NCBI GenBank assembly: GCA_020344715.1
Contig: CP070828.1
Location: 475,035-483,953 of the forward strand
Reading direction: 5' to 3'
DNA from: Candidatus Bathyarchaeota archaeon
GTDB taxonomy: Archaea; Thermoproteota; Bathyarchaeia; Bathyarchaeales; Bathyarchaeaceae
DNA length: 8,919 nt
Made by a program: the position numbers and the translations under genes. Under the pieces are notes generated by a model. The model was not told the origin of the DNA. It did not search any database and was given only the letters and a program-made list of their open reading frames with translations. Below, one piece after another: positions 1 through 5,662 of the stretch; within the stretch, counting starts at the first letter, position 1, and the number at the start of each line of letters is the position of its first letter.

Positions 1-1879
1 CGACTAGAGCCAATCTTGCGTCGCTGAGTTCCCTCGGCTTTGCCTTCAATACGGGTATTGCATTGTAGAACGTGTTGAACTTGTCAGCTAGCGCGTTGGC
101 GAAGTCAGCGATGAGATTTGGCTTAAGATCATCTGCTGCTTCCGTGAAGATCTCAGGGAAACGTGCCAACATCACGATTATTTCTTGCTCCACACGTTCG
201 CCTAGCAACGCATGATCAGCACTTTCTGGCTCTCTCGCCCCCTTCCGTAGTATGCTGCCTGCTCTGGCATGCGAATATTGGATGTATGGCGCACTGTTCT
301 TTTCAAAGTCCAAAACGCGGTCCCATGTGAAAACAACCGGCTTGCTTGGGTCCACTTCCACAAGTGCATATTTCAGAGCTCCGATGCCAACAAAATCTGC
401 GATCTTCCTTTTCTCTTCATCAGACAAATGAGGAGATCGCTTGGAAACTTCTTCATATGCTCTTCCAACGGCTTCATCCATTACATTGTCAAGAGTGATG
501 TAGCGTCCTTTACGGCTCGCGATTCGAAAGCCTGGGAGTCTCACTAGGTTGTAGGCAAAATGAGTCAGATTCCTGGCATGATCGATGTGCCTCATTGCAC
601 ATAGAGCAAGTTTCAGCTGCAATTGAGGTAGAAGCTGTTCCATTCCTATCACGTTAATTACTCGATCGGCTCTCTGAAACTTCCACAGCGTATATGCAAT
701 GTCCCGGGTTGTGTACAAGGTCGTACCATCTGCTCTAAGCAGAGTCAAGGAAGGGATTTCATAATCCTCTCGGATGTCAAATAATTGCCGGAGATTGAGG
801 TCCTGTGCTGCTTTATCTGCGTCAAACTCTAGGACTTGCCCCGCTGGGAAAACATAAGGAGTTGCCCGCAACTTGCTGAGTGCCTTCTTGACGTCGTTGT
901 TCCAAACGAAGTCGCTTTCCCAATCCCAAGAATCGAAGCAGATTCCAGCTTTCTCTAGAGTTTGTTCAAAGCCTCTTATGCAGAGTTTGCTGATCTCTCT
1001 GATCAACGATCTAGCATGATCCTTGCCAGCCTCATATTCACGGATTAACCGGGCAATATGTGATTCGGAGTCTACATCTTTCCTGATTCGCTCAACAAGT
1101 TTGGTGAAAAGCTGAGAATGTTTAGTTTCGAGATCTATTGCTACTGCCATCCAATCGTCTAGTTCTCGTTGCAGTTTTGAAACTTCTTCCGTGCTGAGAA
1201 GTTCTCCAGCTGCGTCAATTTCCTTTTTCAGTCGTTGAATCTCGATTAGGCAACTCGTTATCGTGTAGATGGCGCCAATAGAATGGTCGGGTTTCTCTCT
1301 AGGCGTAGGCTTGCCCAGCTTTTCGTAGCCATAGGCCGCAACTGCTGTTTGGCGTCCCACATCATCGACGTAGGTGTGCCGAAAAACCTTGTGTCCTCTA
1401 GCCTTCAAAATTCTGGCAATTGCATCGCCAAGCATGGGGTTCCTTGCTTGCCCGATGTGGATCGGATGAATCGGGTTGGCGCTTGTATGCTCCACAATAA
1501 TATTCGCTGGTGTGTCAACTTTGACATACCCATACTCTTTGCTCAACGCGCGAATCGACTCAATCGTCAAACGAGAGAACCCCGCAGAATCCGCATAGAA
1601 GTTTATGTATCCTCCTCCAGCAGCCTCAACTGCTTGAACAAGTGGATACTTCGATACGTCTGAGCCTTCGGCAATCTTCCTGGCCACACCTAGTGGTTTC
1701 ATCTTTGTCTGCTTCGCAATTTCGAAGCAAACAGAAGACGCCAACATGCCAAAATCTGGAGTTGGAGGTAACTCCAATCTAGTGGAAAAAGAAGTCTCAG
1801 GAAAAAGCTTGCCTATTGCATCTCTTAGCATACTTTCACATGTAACACGGAATTCTGCAAACGGATTGGCTGAAACCAT
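1..1879 (-). CDS. argS: Arginyl-tRNA synthetase (3' end cut by window edge)
   Basis: Class I aminoacyl-tRNA synthetase that charges tRNA-Arg in the cytoplasm. I translated the minus strand from ATG at 1879-1877 and found one open frame of 626 codons running off the left edge; perhaps some 20 residues are missing by comparison with the family. The N-terminal Add-1-like domain covers about residues 1-120. The HIGH signature is HTSANPIHPIHIGQARN, with HIGQ at 141-144. The KMSKS-type loop reads IASRKG (453-458), where MSSRKG or MSGRKG is usual. NSAPYIQYSHARA near 527 opens the C-terminal DALR anticodon-binding domain, which continues to the edge (KPRELSDARLALV). The start is fixed by a strong Shine-Dalgarno, AGGTGA at 1889-1894, nine bases upstream. 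A tRNA-Arg gene ends immediately upstream on the same strand, so the two are probably co-transcribed. Confidence 0.97.
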   Translation of the reverse strand, partial: MVSANPFAEFRVTCESMLRDAIGKLFPETSFSTRLELPPTPDFGMLASSVCFEIAKQTKMKPLGVARKIAEGSDVSKYPLVQAVEAAGGGYINFYADSAGFSRLTIESIRALSKEYGYVKVDTPANIIVEHTSANPIHPIHIGQARNPMLGDAIARILKARGHKVFRHTYVDDVGRQTAVAAYGYEKLGKPTPREKPDHSIGAIYTITSCLIEIQRLKKEIDAAGELLSTEEVSKLQRELDDWMAVAIDLETKHSQLFTKLVERIRKDVDSESHIARLIREYEAGKDHARSLIREISKLCIRGFEQTLEKAGICFDSWDWESDFVWNNDVKKALSKLRATPYVFPAGQVLEFDADKAAQDLNLRQLFDIREDYEIPSLTLLRADGTTLYTTRDIAYTLWKFQRADRVINVIGMEQLLPQLQLKLALCAMRHIDHARNLTHFAYNLVRLPGFRIASRKGRYITLDNVMDEAVGRAYEEVSKRSPHLSDEEKRKIADFVGIGALKYALVEVDPSKPVVFTWDRVLDFEKNSAPYIQYSHARAGSILRKGAREPESADHALLGERVEQEIIVMLARFPEIFTEAADDLKPNLIADFANALADKFNTFYNAIPVLKAKPRELSDARLALV

Positions 1880-1888
1880 TTTGGAATG

Positions 1889-1894
1889 TCACCT
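1889..1894 (-). promoter_or_regulatory. argS ribosome binding site abutting the tRNA-Arg 3' end
   Basis: AGGTGA matches the archaeal anti-Shine-Dalgarno and lies nine bases before the argS ATG. It begins on the base right after the encoded CCA of the tRNA (1897-1895). Cleavage at the tRNA 3' end would therefore release an argS mRNA whose 5' end is essentially this site. The sequence and spacing are seen; the coupling to processing is inferred. Confidence 0.8.
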
Positions 1895-1933
1895 TGGCGG
1901 GCCCGCTGGGATTTGAACCCAGGATCTCCGGCT

Positions 1934-1949
1934 CTCTCTCACCTGAGGT
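1934..1949 (-). other. tRNA-Arg intron 2, canonical position 37/38
   Basis: A 16-nt intron between G37 (1950) and A38 (1933). The boundaries are set by the need for a 7-base anticodon loop closed by CCGGC/GCCGG. A relaxed bulge-helix-bulge is possible: exon C32-T33-C34 pairs with GAG in the intron's 3' part, leaving GG^A and AG^A as bulges. The fourth central pair would be a C-A mismatch, so this motif is weaker than that of intron 1. Confidence 0.75.
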
Positions 1950-1957
1950 CCGGAGGC

Positions 1958-1981
1958 TTACGCATCACTTGTTCGGCAATT
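1958..1981 (-). other. tRNA-Arg intron 1, non-canonical position 29/30
   Basis: A 24-nt intron in the anticodon stem. A full bulge-helix-bulge can be drawn. The central four-pair helix is exon G24-C25-G26-C27 (1987-1984) with intron GCGT (1963-1960), including one G-U pair. Three-base bulges are CG^A at the 5' site and AA^G at the 3' site. The inner helix is ATTGC (1980-1976) with GTGAT (1968-1964), closing a 7-nt loop. This is the substrate shape of archaeal tRNA splicing endonuclease, and removal restores a fully paired anticodon stem. Confidence 0.85.
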
Positions 1982-2045
1982 CGGCGCCTTAATCCGGACT
2001 GGGCAACGGGCCCTTTTTGTCATCAAAGGTCAATGCTGATGTATG

Positions 2046-2053
2046 TTATAAAG
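2046..2053 (-). promoter_or_regulatory. TATA box for tRNA-Arg-argS
   Basis: The minus strand reads CTTTATAA, centred about 26 bases before an expected start near 2024, which leaves about an 11-nt leader before the tRNA 5' end at 2013. A TATA box placed this way would serve both tRNA-Arg and argS. No other TATA box was seen between the tRNA and argS, where only 15 bases separate them. Confidence 0.6.
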
Positions 2054-2211
2054 CTTGTATAGACCTGAAGAGAGAACGAAAGTATACTTCTGGAAAAGAC
2101 AAAGGTGCAAACTTTACTTACAGACTCGTCTAGGTGTCAGGCGGTTGCGACTTGTCCTCTCGTATGTTCCGTAGTTTCTGCCTCAACAGGCCCAATTGTC
2201 ATGCCAAAAGC

Positions 2212-2220
2212 CTTAATTTA
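2212..2220 (+). promoter_or_regulatory. TATA box (with A-rich BRE) for tRNA-Met
   Basis: CTTAATTTA preceded by the purine-rich AAAAG stretch of a TFB recognition element. A start about 25 bases downstream (near 2242) would give a leader of about 10 nt before the tRNA at 2253. Confidence 0.55.
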
Positions 2221-2252
2221 ACCCTTAATAGTCAAAATGATTGGGATGAACA

Positions 2253-2364
2253 GCCGGGGTAGCCTAGCCTGGTTTGGGCGCCAGACTCATAATCTGGAGA
2301 GCAACAAAGGGCCAAGTTAGCCCAAGCCCAGAAGTCGCGAGTTCGAATCCCGCCCCCGGCACCA
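2253..2364 (+). tRNA. tRNA-Met (anticodon CAT), variable-loop intron, CCA encoded
   Basis: The acceptor stem is GCCGGGG (2253-2259) with CCCCGGC (2354-2360), then A73 and CCA (2362-2364). The D arm is GCCT/GGGC with G18-G19 at 2271-2272, but position 21 is T rather than the usual A. The anticodon stem is CCAGA/TCTGG with loop CTCATAA and anticodon CAT at 2288-2290. The T arm is 2337-2353 with a TTCGAAT loop and one A-C mismatch (2340 with 2350). A 34-nt intron sits in the variable loop; its removal gives AGGTC, a typical archaeal variable loop. The anticodon stem lacks the three G-C pairs of an initiator, so an elongator is likely. A tRNA-Ile2 with modified C34 cannot be excluded from sequence alone. 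Confidence 0.88.
2300..2333 (+). other. tRNA-Met intron, non-canonical position 45/46
   Basis: A 34-nt intron. The central four-pair helix is exon CTGG (2294-2297) with intron CCAG (2328-2331). The bulges are AG^A and AA^G, and a short GC/GC inner helix follows. Inside the intron GGGC (2309-2312) pairs with GCCC (2320-2323) around a 7-nt loop. Splicing joins A44-G45 to G46-T47-C48. The exact cut is inferred from the bulge geometry and the standard variable loop. Confidence 0.8.
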
Positions 2365-2382
2365 ACACATATTTGGTAAATC

Positions 2383-2405
2383 CAGCTGTTCTCTCTTCGT
2401 CTTGT
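2383..2405 (+). terminator. Pyrimidine-rich tract after tRNA-Met
   Basis: A T/C-rich stretch (TTCTCTCTTCGTCTT) starts about 20 bases past the tRNA 3' end, in the gap before a convergent small gene. Archaeal RNA polymerase terminates on T-rich tracts, but this one has no long uninterrupted T run, so the call is weak. Confidence 0.3.
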
Positions 2406-2423
2406 CCAAGAAATTTTGCCGGG

Positions 2424-2573
2424 TCAGCTTCTTTCGGTTTCTTCTCTAATGAATGTCATGTAGAGAAAGGCTAGGATTATTGTGATGAATGTCAATGCTA
2501 TCAAAATCGTTATGAAAACAGTTTCGAAGAATACCCCCGTGAAATCCACTTGAAGAAACATTTTTGGGTCCAT
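2424..2573 (-). CDS. Small single-span membrane protein, 49 residues, function unknown
   Basis: Too short for many gene callers. From ATG at 2573 the minus strand encodes MDPKMFLQVDFTGVFFETVF, a hydrophobic stretch of about 22 residues (roughly 18-40, rich in I, L, F and T), and a charged tail FIREETERS ending in TGA. The short N-terminal segment and the charged tail suggest one transmembrane helix. GGGAG (2580-2584) lies six bases upstream, and a TATA-like element overlaps the end of the preceding gene, so it could have its own promoter. It follows the SWIM-finger gene on the same strand with a 46-base gap. I do not recognise the family. A second in-frame ATG (residue 5) has no better ribosome binding site. 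Confidence 0.65.
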   Translation of the reverse strand: MDPKMFLQVDFTGVFFETVFITILIALTFITIILAFLYMTFIREETERS

Positions 2574-2615
2574 GGATCTCTCCCTTTGTTTTCCTTGTAT
2601 GTTGAAGTTTCGTAG

Positions 2616-2623
2616 CTATTTAA
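2616..2623 (-). promoter_or_regulatory. TATA-like element before the 49-residue gene
   Basis: CTTAAATA on the minus strand overlaps the TAA stop of the SWIM-finger gene (2622-2620). A start about 25 bases on, near 2592, would leave the GGGAG ribosome binding site inside a short leader. The position is good; the element itself is common in A/T-rich DNA. Confidence 0.4.
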
Positions 2624-3087
2624 GTTGTGCTCTCCTCTGCGGTTGATTCGGGTTTCTTGGAAGCCTTGACTTCTGTGGTTTTCCACTCTTCTATGAGAAT
2701 GTCAAACAGTTGGTCATCGTCTTCAATCAGATCGAATCGATTTGTTGCCTCAGCAAGTTTCTGTGCAATTATGTGATAACACAGGTGACCTTGATGAAAC
2801 TGGAAGTAGAAGTCATCGCAGGTGCAATACTCAACGGCTGGCATGACAAGATATTCTCTCTCTCTGCCCACTACAATCCAAACTATTCTGCCGCTGGGTT
2901 GGAACACGTACTTTTTGACTCTAGAGTCCTCCAGTGCTTCTAGAGCCTTTATCCATCGCTGGCCAAATATAGACGACAGTTTGCCCTGATGAGCTTTTGT
3001 GATTCGCCTGTTTACATGTACTTCTCTGCAAATGGTTTCGAGCATCTTGACTTCAGAAGATCTTGATCTGTCTGTCTTTTCAGTCAT
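2620..3087 (-). CDS. SWIM zinc-finger domain protein
   Basis: 155 residues from ATG at 3087. The SWIM motif CxCx(n)CxH is explicit: C88-T-C90 and C103-Y-H105, in YCTCDDFYFQFHQGHLCYH. It is preceded by a beta-rich stretch (YVFQPSGRIVWIVVGREREYLVMP, 60-83) and followed by an acidic helix and a Lys/Ser/Glu-rich tail. SWIM domains are predicted to bind DNA or protein; the eukaryotic Sws1 type works with Rad51 paralogues, so a role in recombination is possible here but not shown. The start was chosen because GGAAAGGAAC lies just upstream. Earlier in-frame ATGs (3114 and 3198) lack such a site, and the one at 3198 would overlap the flavodoxin gene. The gap to the flavodoxin gene is 34 bases, so they probably share an operon. 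The partner and substrate are unknown. Confidence 0.82.
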   Translation of the reverse strand: MTEKTDRSRSSEVKMLETICREVHVNRRITKAHQGKLSSIFGQRWIKALEALEDSRVKKYVFQPSGRIVWIVVGREREYLVMPAVEYCTCDDFYFQFHQGHLCYHIIAQKLAEATNRFDLIEDDDQLFDILIEEWKTTEVKASKKPESTAEESTT

Positions 3088-3121
3088 TTGTCGGTTCCTT
3101 TCCGTAAATGGCATTGCAGAT

Positions 3122-3562
3122 CTACATGCTAGCAATCTTTTCTGCCACGGTTTTGCCGAGGTTTCGACACTGTTCCAGACCACTGGTGTCTGGGGCATAC
3201 AGCACTGTTAATCCTGTGCCTATCGTTCTCATGCCAAACTTGTTCTTTAACACTTCTAAAATCAGTTTTGGAGCTTCACCACTCCAGCCATAGGAACCGA
3301 AGGTTGCTCCAATTTTGCCGCGTAGCTGAACATTAGCTCTGGCGGCATCTTCCAATATGTTCTTGATTGGTAGAGTCATATCGTGGTGATACGTTGGGGA
3401 GCCAAAGATTACAGCAGAAGCCTCTTCCAACTCCTGCGGTCGAACATGATATTTCAGAGACACATCAACGCCTGATACAGTCTTGGCCCCTTCAACTACG
3501 GCTTCTGCCATTTTCTCAGTGTTCCCAGTTTGGCTGTCATACACTACCAGCAGCTTCGGCAC
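3122..3562 (-). CDS. Flavodoxin-like FMN-binding protein
   Basis: 146 residues, a complete stand-alone flavodoxin fold that would bind FMN and carry electrons in the cytoplasm. The phosphate-binding loop is YDSQTGNTEKMA (residues 8-19). The second and third FMN loops are visible as GSPTYHHDMTLPIKNIL and TFGSYGWSGEA, which resemble the flavodoxin module of FprA-type flavo-diiron proteins. No diiron domain is encoded beside it. The start is GTG at 3562-3560, with GGAG (3572-3575) nine bases upstream. It leads a same-strand cluster with the SWIM-finger and 49-residue membrane genes and is divergent from the ribosomal cluster. The redox partner is not evident. Confidence 0.88.
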   Translation of the reverse strand: MPKLLVVYDSQTGNTEKMAEAVVEGAKTVSGVDVSLKYHVRPQELEEASAVIFGSPTYHHDMTLPIKNILEDAARANVQLRGKIGATFGSYGWSGEAPKLILEVLKNKFGMRTIGTGLTVLYAPDTSGLEQCRNLGKTVAEKIASM

Positions 3563-3600
3563 TTTTCAGCTCTCCATTCATAACTTATACACGATTCAAA

Positions 3601-3608
3601 TCTTTAAG
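3601..3608 (-). promoter_or_regulatory. TATA box for the flavodoxin-SWIM cluster
   Basis: CTTAAAGA on the minus strand predicts a start near 3579, which keeps the GGAG site within a leader of about 17 nt. A second TATA-like site, GTATAAGT (3581-3588), would put the start at the GTG itself and exclude the ribosome binding site, so I favour the first. Confidence 0.45.
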
Positions 3609-3624
3609 GTTGCTATGAGAAAAG

Positions 3625-3632
3625 GATTTAAG
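3625..3632 (+). promoter_or_regulatory. TATA box for the uL15-secY cluster
   Basis: GATTTAAG preceded by a purine-rich AGAAAAG stretch typical of a BRE. The expected start is near 3654, giving a leader of about 47 nt before the uL15 ATG. It lies 16 bases from the opposing TATA element of the flavodoxin gene. Confidence 0.55.
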
Positions 3633-3701
3633 AAAAACAAGTTCAAGCAACAAAGTAAAAAAGGAACCCTTTGCACTCTCTATGGCAAATGGTGAAGCAC
3701 A

Positions 3702-4172
3702 ATGACGCCTCATAAACTACGAAAAACCCGGAAAAAACGTGGCTCCCGCACCCATGGATGGGGCCAAATCGGGCAACACCGAAAGTCAGGGGTCAAGGGA
3801 GGCCGAAAAGTCGGACGCCACAAGCATCTATGGTCTTGGGTGTTAAAGAACAAGCCAGACTACTTCGGAAAAAAGGGGTTTAGATCACCAGGGAGCCGCA
3901 AAGGGGAAATCAATGTAATCAACGTGGGGCAACTCGACGAGCTTTCGAACAAGTTGAGTTTGGAAAAACAACTGGAGAAAAAGAAGAGCAAACCCTTCCT
4001 AGACCTTGAAAACCTTGGCTATCACAAGCTCCTTGGATCCGGAAAAATAACTCAAGCTGTAATCGTGAAAGTTCCGTCCTATTCTGAGGGTGCAGCTCGA
4101 AAAGTGCAAGAGGTTGGCGGACAGATACTTCAAGACCGAACCAACCAGTCACAGGGAAATAATGCTCAATAA
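3702..4172 (+). CDS. rpl15: Large-subunit ribosomal protein uL15
   Basis: 156 residues, the usual archaeal length. It shows the basic, glycine-rich N-terminus of uL15 (KLRKTRKKRGSRTHGWGQIG, residues 5-24, then HRKSGVKGGRKVGRHKH) that threads into 23S rRNA. The C-terminal globular part has GYHKLLGSGKITQAVIVKVP and SEGAARKVQEVGGQIL. GGTGA (3691-3695) precedes the ATG by six bases. It is the first gene of the plus-strand cluster and lies 53 bases before secY. In many archaea S5 and L30 genes come directly before it; here the upstream neighbour is a divergent flavodoxin gene. Confidence 0.97.
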   Translation: MTPHKLRKTRKKRGSRTHGWGQIGQHRKSGVKGGRKVGRHKHLWSWVLKNKPDYFGKKGFRSPGSRKGEINVINVGQLDELSNKLSLEKQLEKKKSKPFLDLENLGYHKLLGSGKITQAVIVKVPSYSEGAARKVQEVGGQILQDRTNQSQGNNAQ

Positions 4173-4225
4173 AATTAATTACTGAGAACACAACTTGCCT
4201 TTACTGCTAAGGAGAAGCACAAGGA

Positions 4226-5662
4226 ATGGCTGGCAGATTCCTATCAGCATTTGAGCCGCTTTCCCGAGTCATTCTCGAAGTAAAGCGTCCCGAACGTAGG
4301 GTAGGCTTCAACGAAAAACTGTTTTGGACAGGTCTCGCACTTGTGCTCTACCTCGTAATGGCTGTAGTCCCACTTTATGGAATAGAGGCCGGTGCCGAAG
4401 GAGACCCCTTCCGTTACATGCGAGTGATTTTTGCCTCCCAAAGAGGGTCATTGATGGAACTCGGAATCGGCCCAATCGTCACAGCCGGGCTTATCCTCCA
4501 ATTACTCGCTGGCTCCGGAATGATAGGGTGCAACTTCTCTGATCCCAAAGACAGAGAGCTCTTTACGGTAGCCAGCAAGTTCTTCTCTTTAATTTTGATC
4601 GGTGTTCAAGCTTCAGCTTACATCATCGGCGGAGTGTACGGCGCGTTAGATCCAAGAGCAGCAATCTTTGTTTTCATTCAGCTCATGGTCGCTGGTTTAG
4701 TGCTCATGCTACTAGACGAAATGATTCAAAAGGGATGGGGATTCGGAAGCGGTATTAGCTTGTTTATCTTGGCTGGAGTAGCCCAAAACCTCTTGTGGGA
4801 TTCTTTGTCTCCAATATTTCCAGCACCTGGTGAGGACCCTCCAAACTACTACGGTGCAATACCGGCATTGATTTATGGTGCTCTGAATGGGAGACTTACT
4901 CTGCAGAGTGCTTTTGTCCGGGTCCCGAGCCACCTTCCTGCCTTGCTCGGCTTGTTCACAACAATTGCCGTATTCTTGATTGTAATCTATTTTGAGGGTG
5001 TACGAGTTGAACTTCCAATTTCTCATGCGAGCTACCGCGGGTACCGGGGACGCTACCCGATCAAGCTGTTCTATGTTTCCAACCTGCCAGTAATCTTTGC
5101 ATCAGCCCTCTTTGCAAATATTTACTTCATATCTCAGCTTCTTTGGAGCAACTACAACCCAGGGAACACCAACTTCTGGCTGAATCTGATCGGCATGTAT
5201 CGCCAAGGAGAGCAGGGTCTGGAACCTTTTGGAGGGCTAGTCTATTATGTAATCGCGCCTCGAAGTATCACGGATGTAATGAACTTCCCTGTGCGAGCCA
5301 TAGTGTTCACAGGTATAATGGTTGCGTTCTGCATTGTCTTCTCTCTGACTTGGCTTGAAGTTGGCGGACTGGGTCCTTCTACCGTAGCCAAGCAACTCGT
5401 TGACTCAGGCATGCAGATTCCTGGATTTAGACGGTCTGGAAAACCTATCGAAACGGTTCTGAAGCGATACATTCCGACAGTTACGGTTTTAGGCGGCGCT
5501 ATAGTGGGACTTATCGCGGCTGTAGCTGATTTCTTTGGAGTTTTCGGAACTGGAATGGGCATTCTGCTTTCGGTTGGCATTCTTTACCAGTATTACCAGA
5601 CTTTGATGCAAGAACGCGTTTCGGAAATGTATCCGGCCATACGTCGCTTCTTCGGAGGCTAA
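4226..5662 (+). CDS. secY: Protein translocase channel subunit SecY
   Basis: 478 residues, a polytopic inner membrane protein forming the Sec61/SecY protein-conducting channel with SecE and Sec-beta. About ten transmembrane helices are apparent. The first (about 33-52) follows a basic cytoplasmic N-terminus (VKRPERRVGFNEKLFW), and the plug region comes after it. Family landmarks are GSGISLF (174-180), the cytoplasmic loop VELPISH (261-267) through RGRYPIKLFYVSNLPVI (274-290), and the C-terminal GLGPSTVAKQL / MQIPGFR (381-402) ending with GTGMGILLSVGILYQYY. AAGGAG (4209-4214) is the ribosome binding site. No adenylate kinase gene follows, although one often lies after secY in archaea; the next gene is a DUF106 insertase-like protein. 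Confidence 0.97.
   Translation: MAGRFLSAFEPLSRVILEVKRPERRVGFNEKLFWTGLALVLYLVMAVVPLYGIEAGAEGDPFRYMRVIFASQRGSLMELGIGPIVTAGLILQLLAGSGMIGCNFSDPKDRELFTVASKFFSLILIGVQASAYIIGGVYGALDPRAAIFVFIQLMVAGLVLMLLDEMIQKGWGFGSGISLFILAGVAQNLLWDSLSPIFPAPGEDPPNYYGAIPALIYGALNGRLTLQSAFVRVPSHLPALLGLFTTIAVFLIVIYFEGVRVELPISHASYRGYRGRYPIKLFYVSNLPVIFASALFANIYFISQLLWSNYNPGNTNFWLNLIGMYRQGEQGLEPFGGLVYYVIAPRSITDVMNFPVRAIVFTGIMVAFCIVFSLTWLEVGGLGPSTVAKQLVDSGMQIPGFRRSGKPIETVLKRYIPTVTVLGGAIVGLIAAVADFFGVFGTGMGILLSVGILYQYYQTLMQERVSEMYPAIRRFFGG

Larger units (their letters stand above)
1895..2013 (-). tRNA. tRNA-Arg (anticodon CCG), two introns, CCA encoded
   Basis: Folded by hand on the minus strand. The acceptor stem is GGGCCCG (2013-2007) with CGGGCCC (1905-1899), discriminator G at 1898, CCA at 1897-1895. 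The D arm is GCCC/AGGC with A14, G15, G18, G19, A20 and A21 in place; A20 is a known arginine identity base. The T arm is CTGGG-TTCAAAT-CCCAG (1922-1906) and the variable loop is AGATC (1927-1923). The anticodon stem forms only when two introns are removed: CCG plus GC pairs with GCCGG, giving a loop with T33, anticodon CCG at 1953-1951 and G37. The introns are 24 nt (after position 29) and 16 nt (after position 37). The mature tRNA is 76 nt before CCA. Arg identity fits the synthetase gene that follows. Confidence 0.9.
2014..2252. other. Intergenic region between divergent tRNA genes
   Basis: No convincing ORF or structured RNA was seen. It carries the tRNA-Arg promoter near its left end and the tRNA-Met promoter near its right end, with about 160 bases between them that I cannot assign. 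Confidence 0.6.

Noticed and set aside
269..1663. Plus-strand ORFs of 92 and 126 codons in the first 1.7 kb
   Set aside because: Both lie antisense to argS, which is unbroken and has clear motifs. Their translations have no recognisable domain.
2274..2474. 66-residue plus-strand ORF across the tRNA-Met gene
   Set aside because: It starts inside the tRNA D loop and runs through the tRNA and its terminator region; a chance frame.
2478..2500. C-box-like GTGATGA suggesting a C/D box guide RNA
   Set aside because: No D box (CTGA) at a suitable distance and no terminal stem; the bases are antisense to the 49-residue gene.
3088..3198. Longer start for the SWIM-finger protein (MPQTPVVWNSVE... or MPFTERNRQ...)
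   Set aside because: The long form overlaps the end of the flavodoxin gene out of frame. Neither upstream ATG has a good ribosome binding site, while ATG at 3087 does.
3615..3692. A 25-residue Lys-rich ORF (MRKGFKKNKFKQ...) upstream of uL15
   Set aside because: The likely uL15 TATA box (3625-3632) lies inside it, so it would sit upstream of the transcript start, and it has no ribosome binding site. The Lys bias comes from A-rich promoter DNA.
5245..5580. 111-codon minus-strand ORF opposite the secY 3' half
   Set aside because: Pro/Thr/Ser-rich shadow of the secY frame, with no promoter or ribosome binding site.
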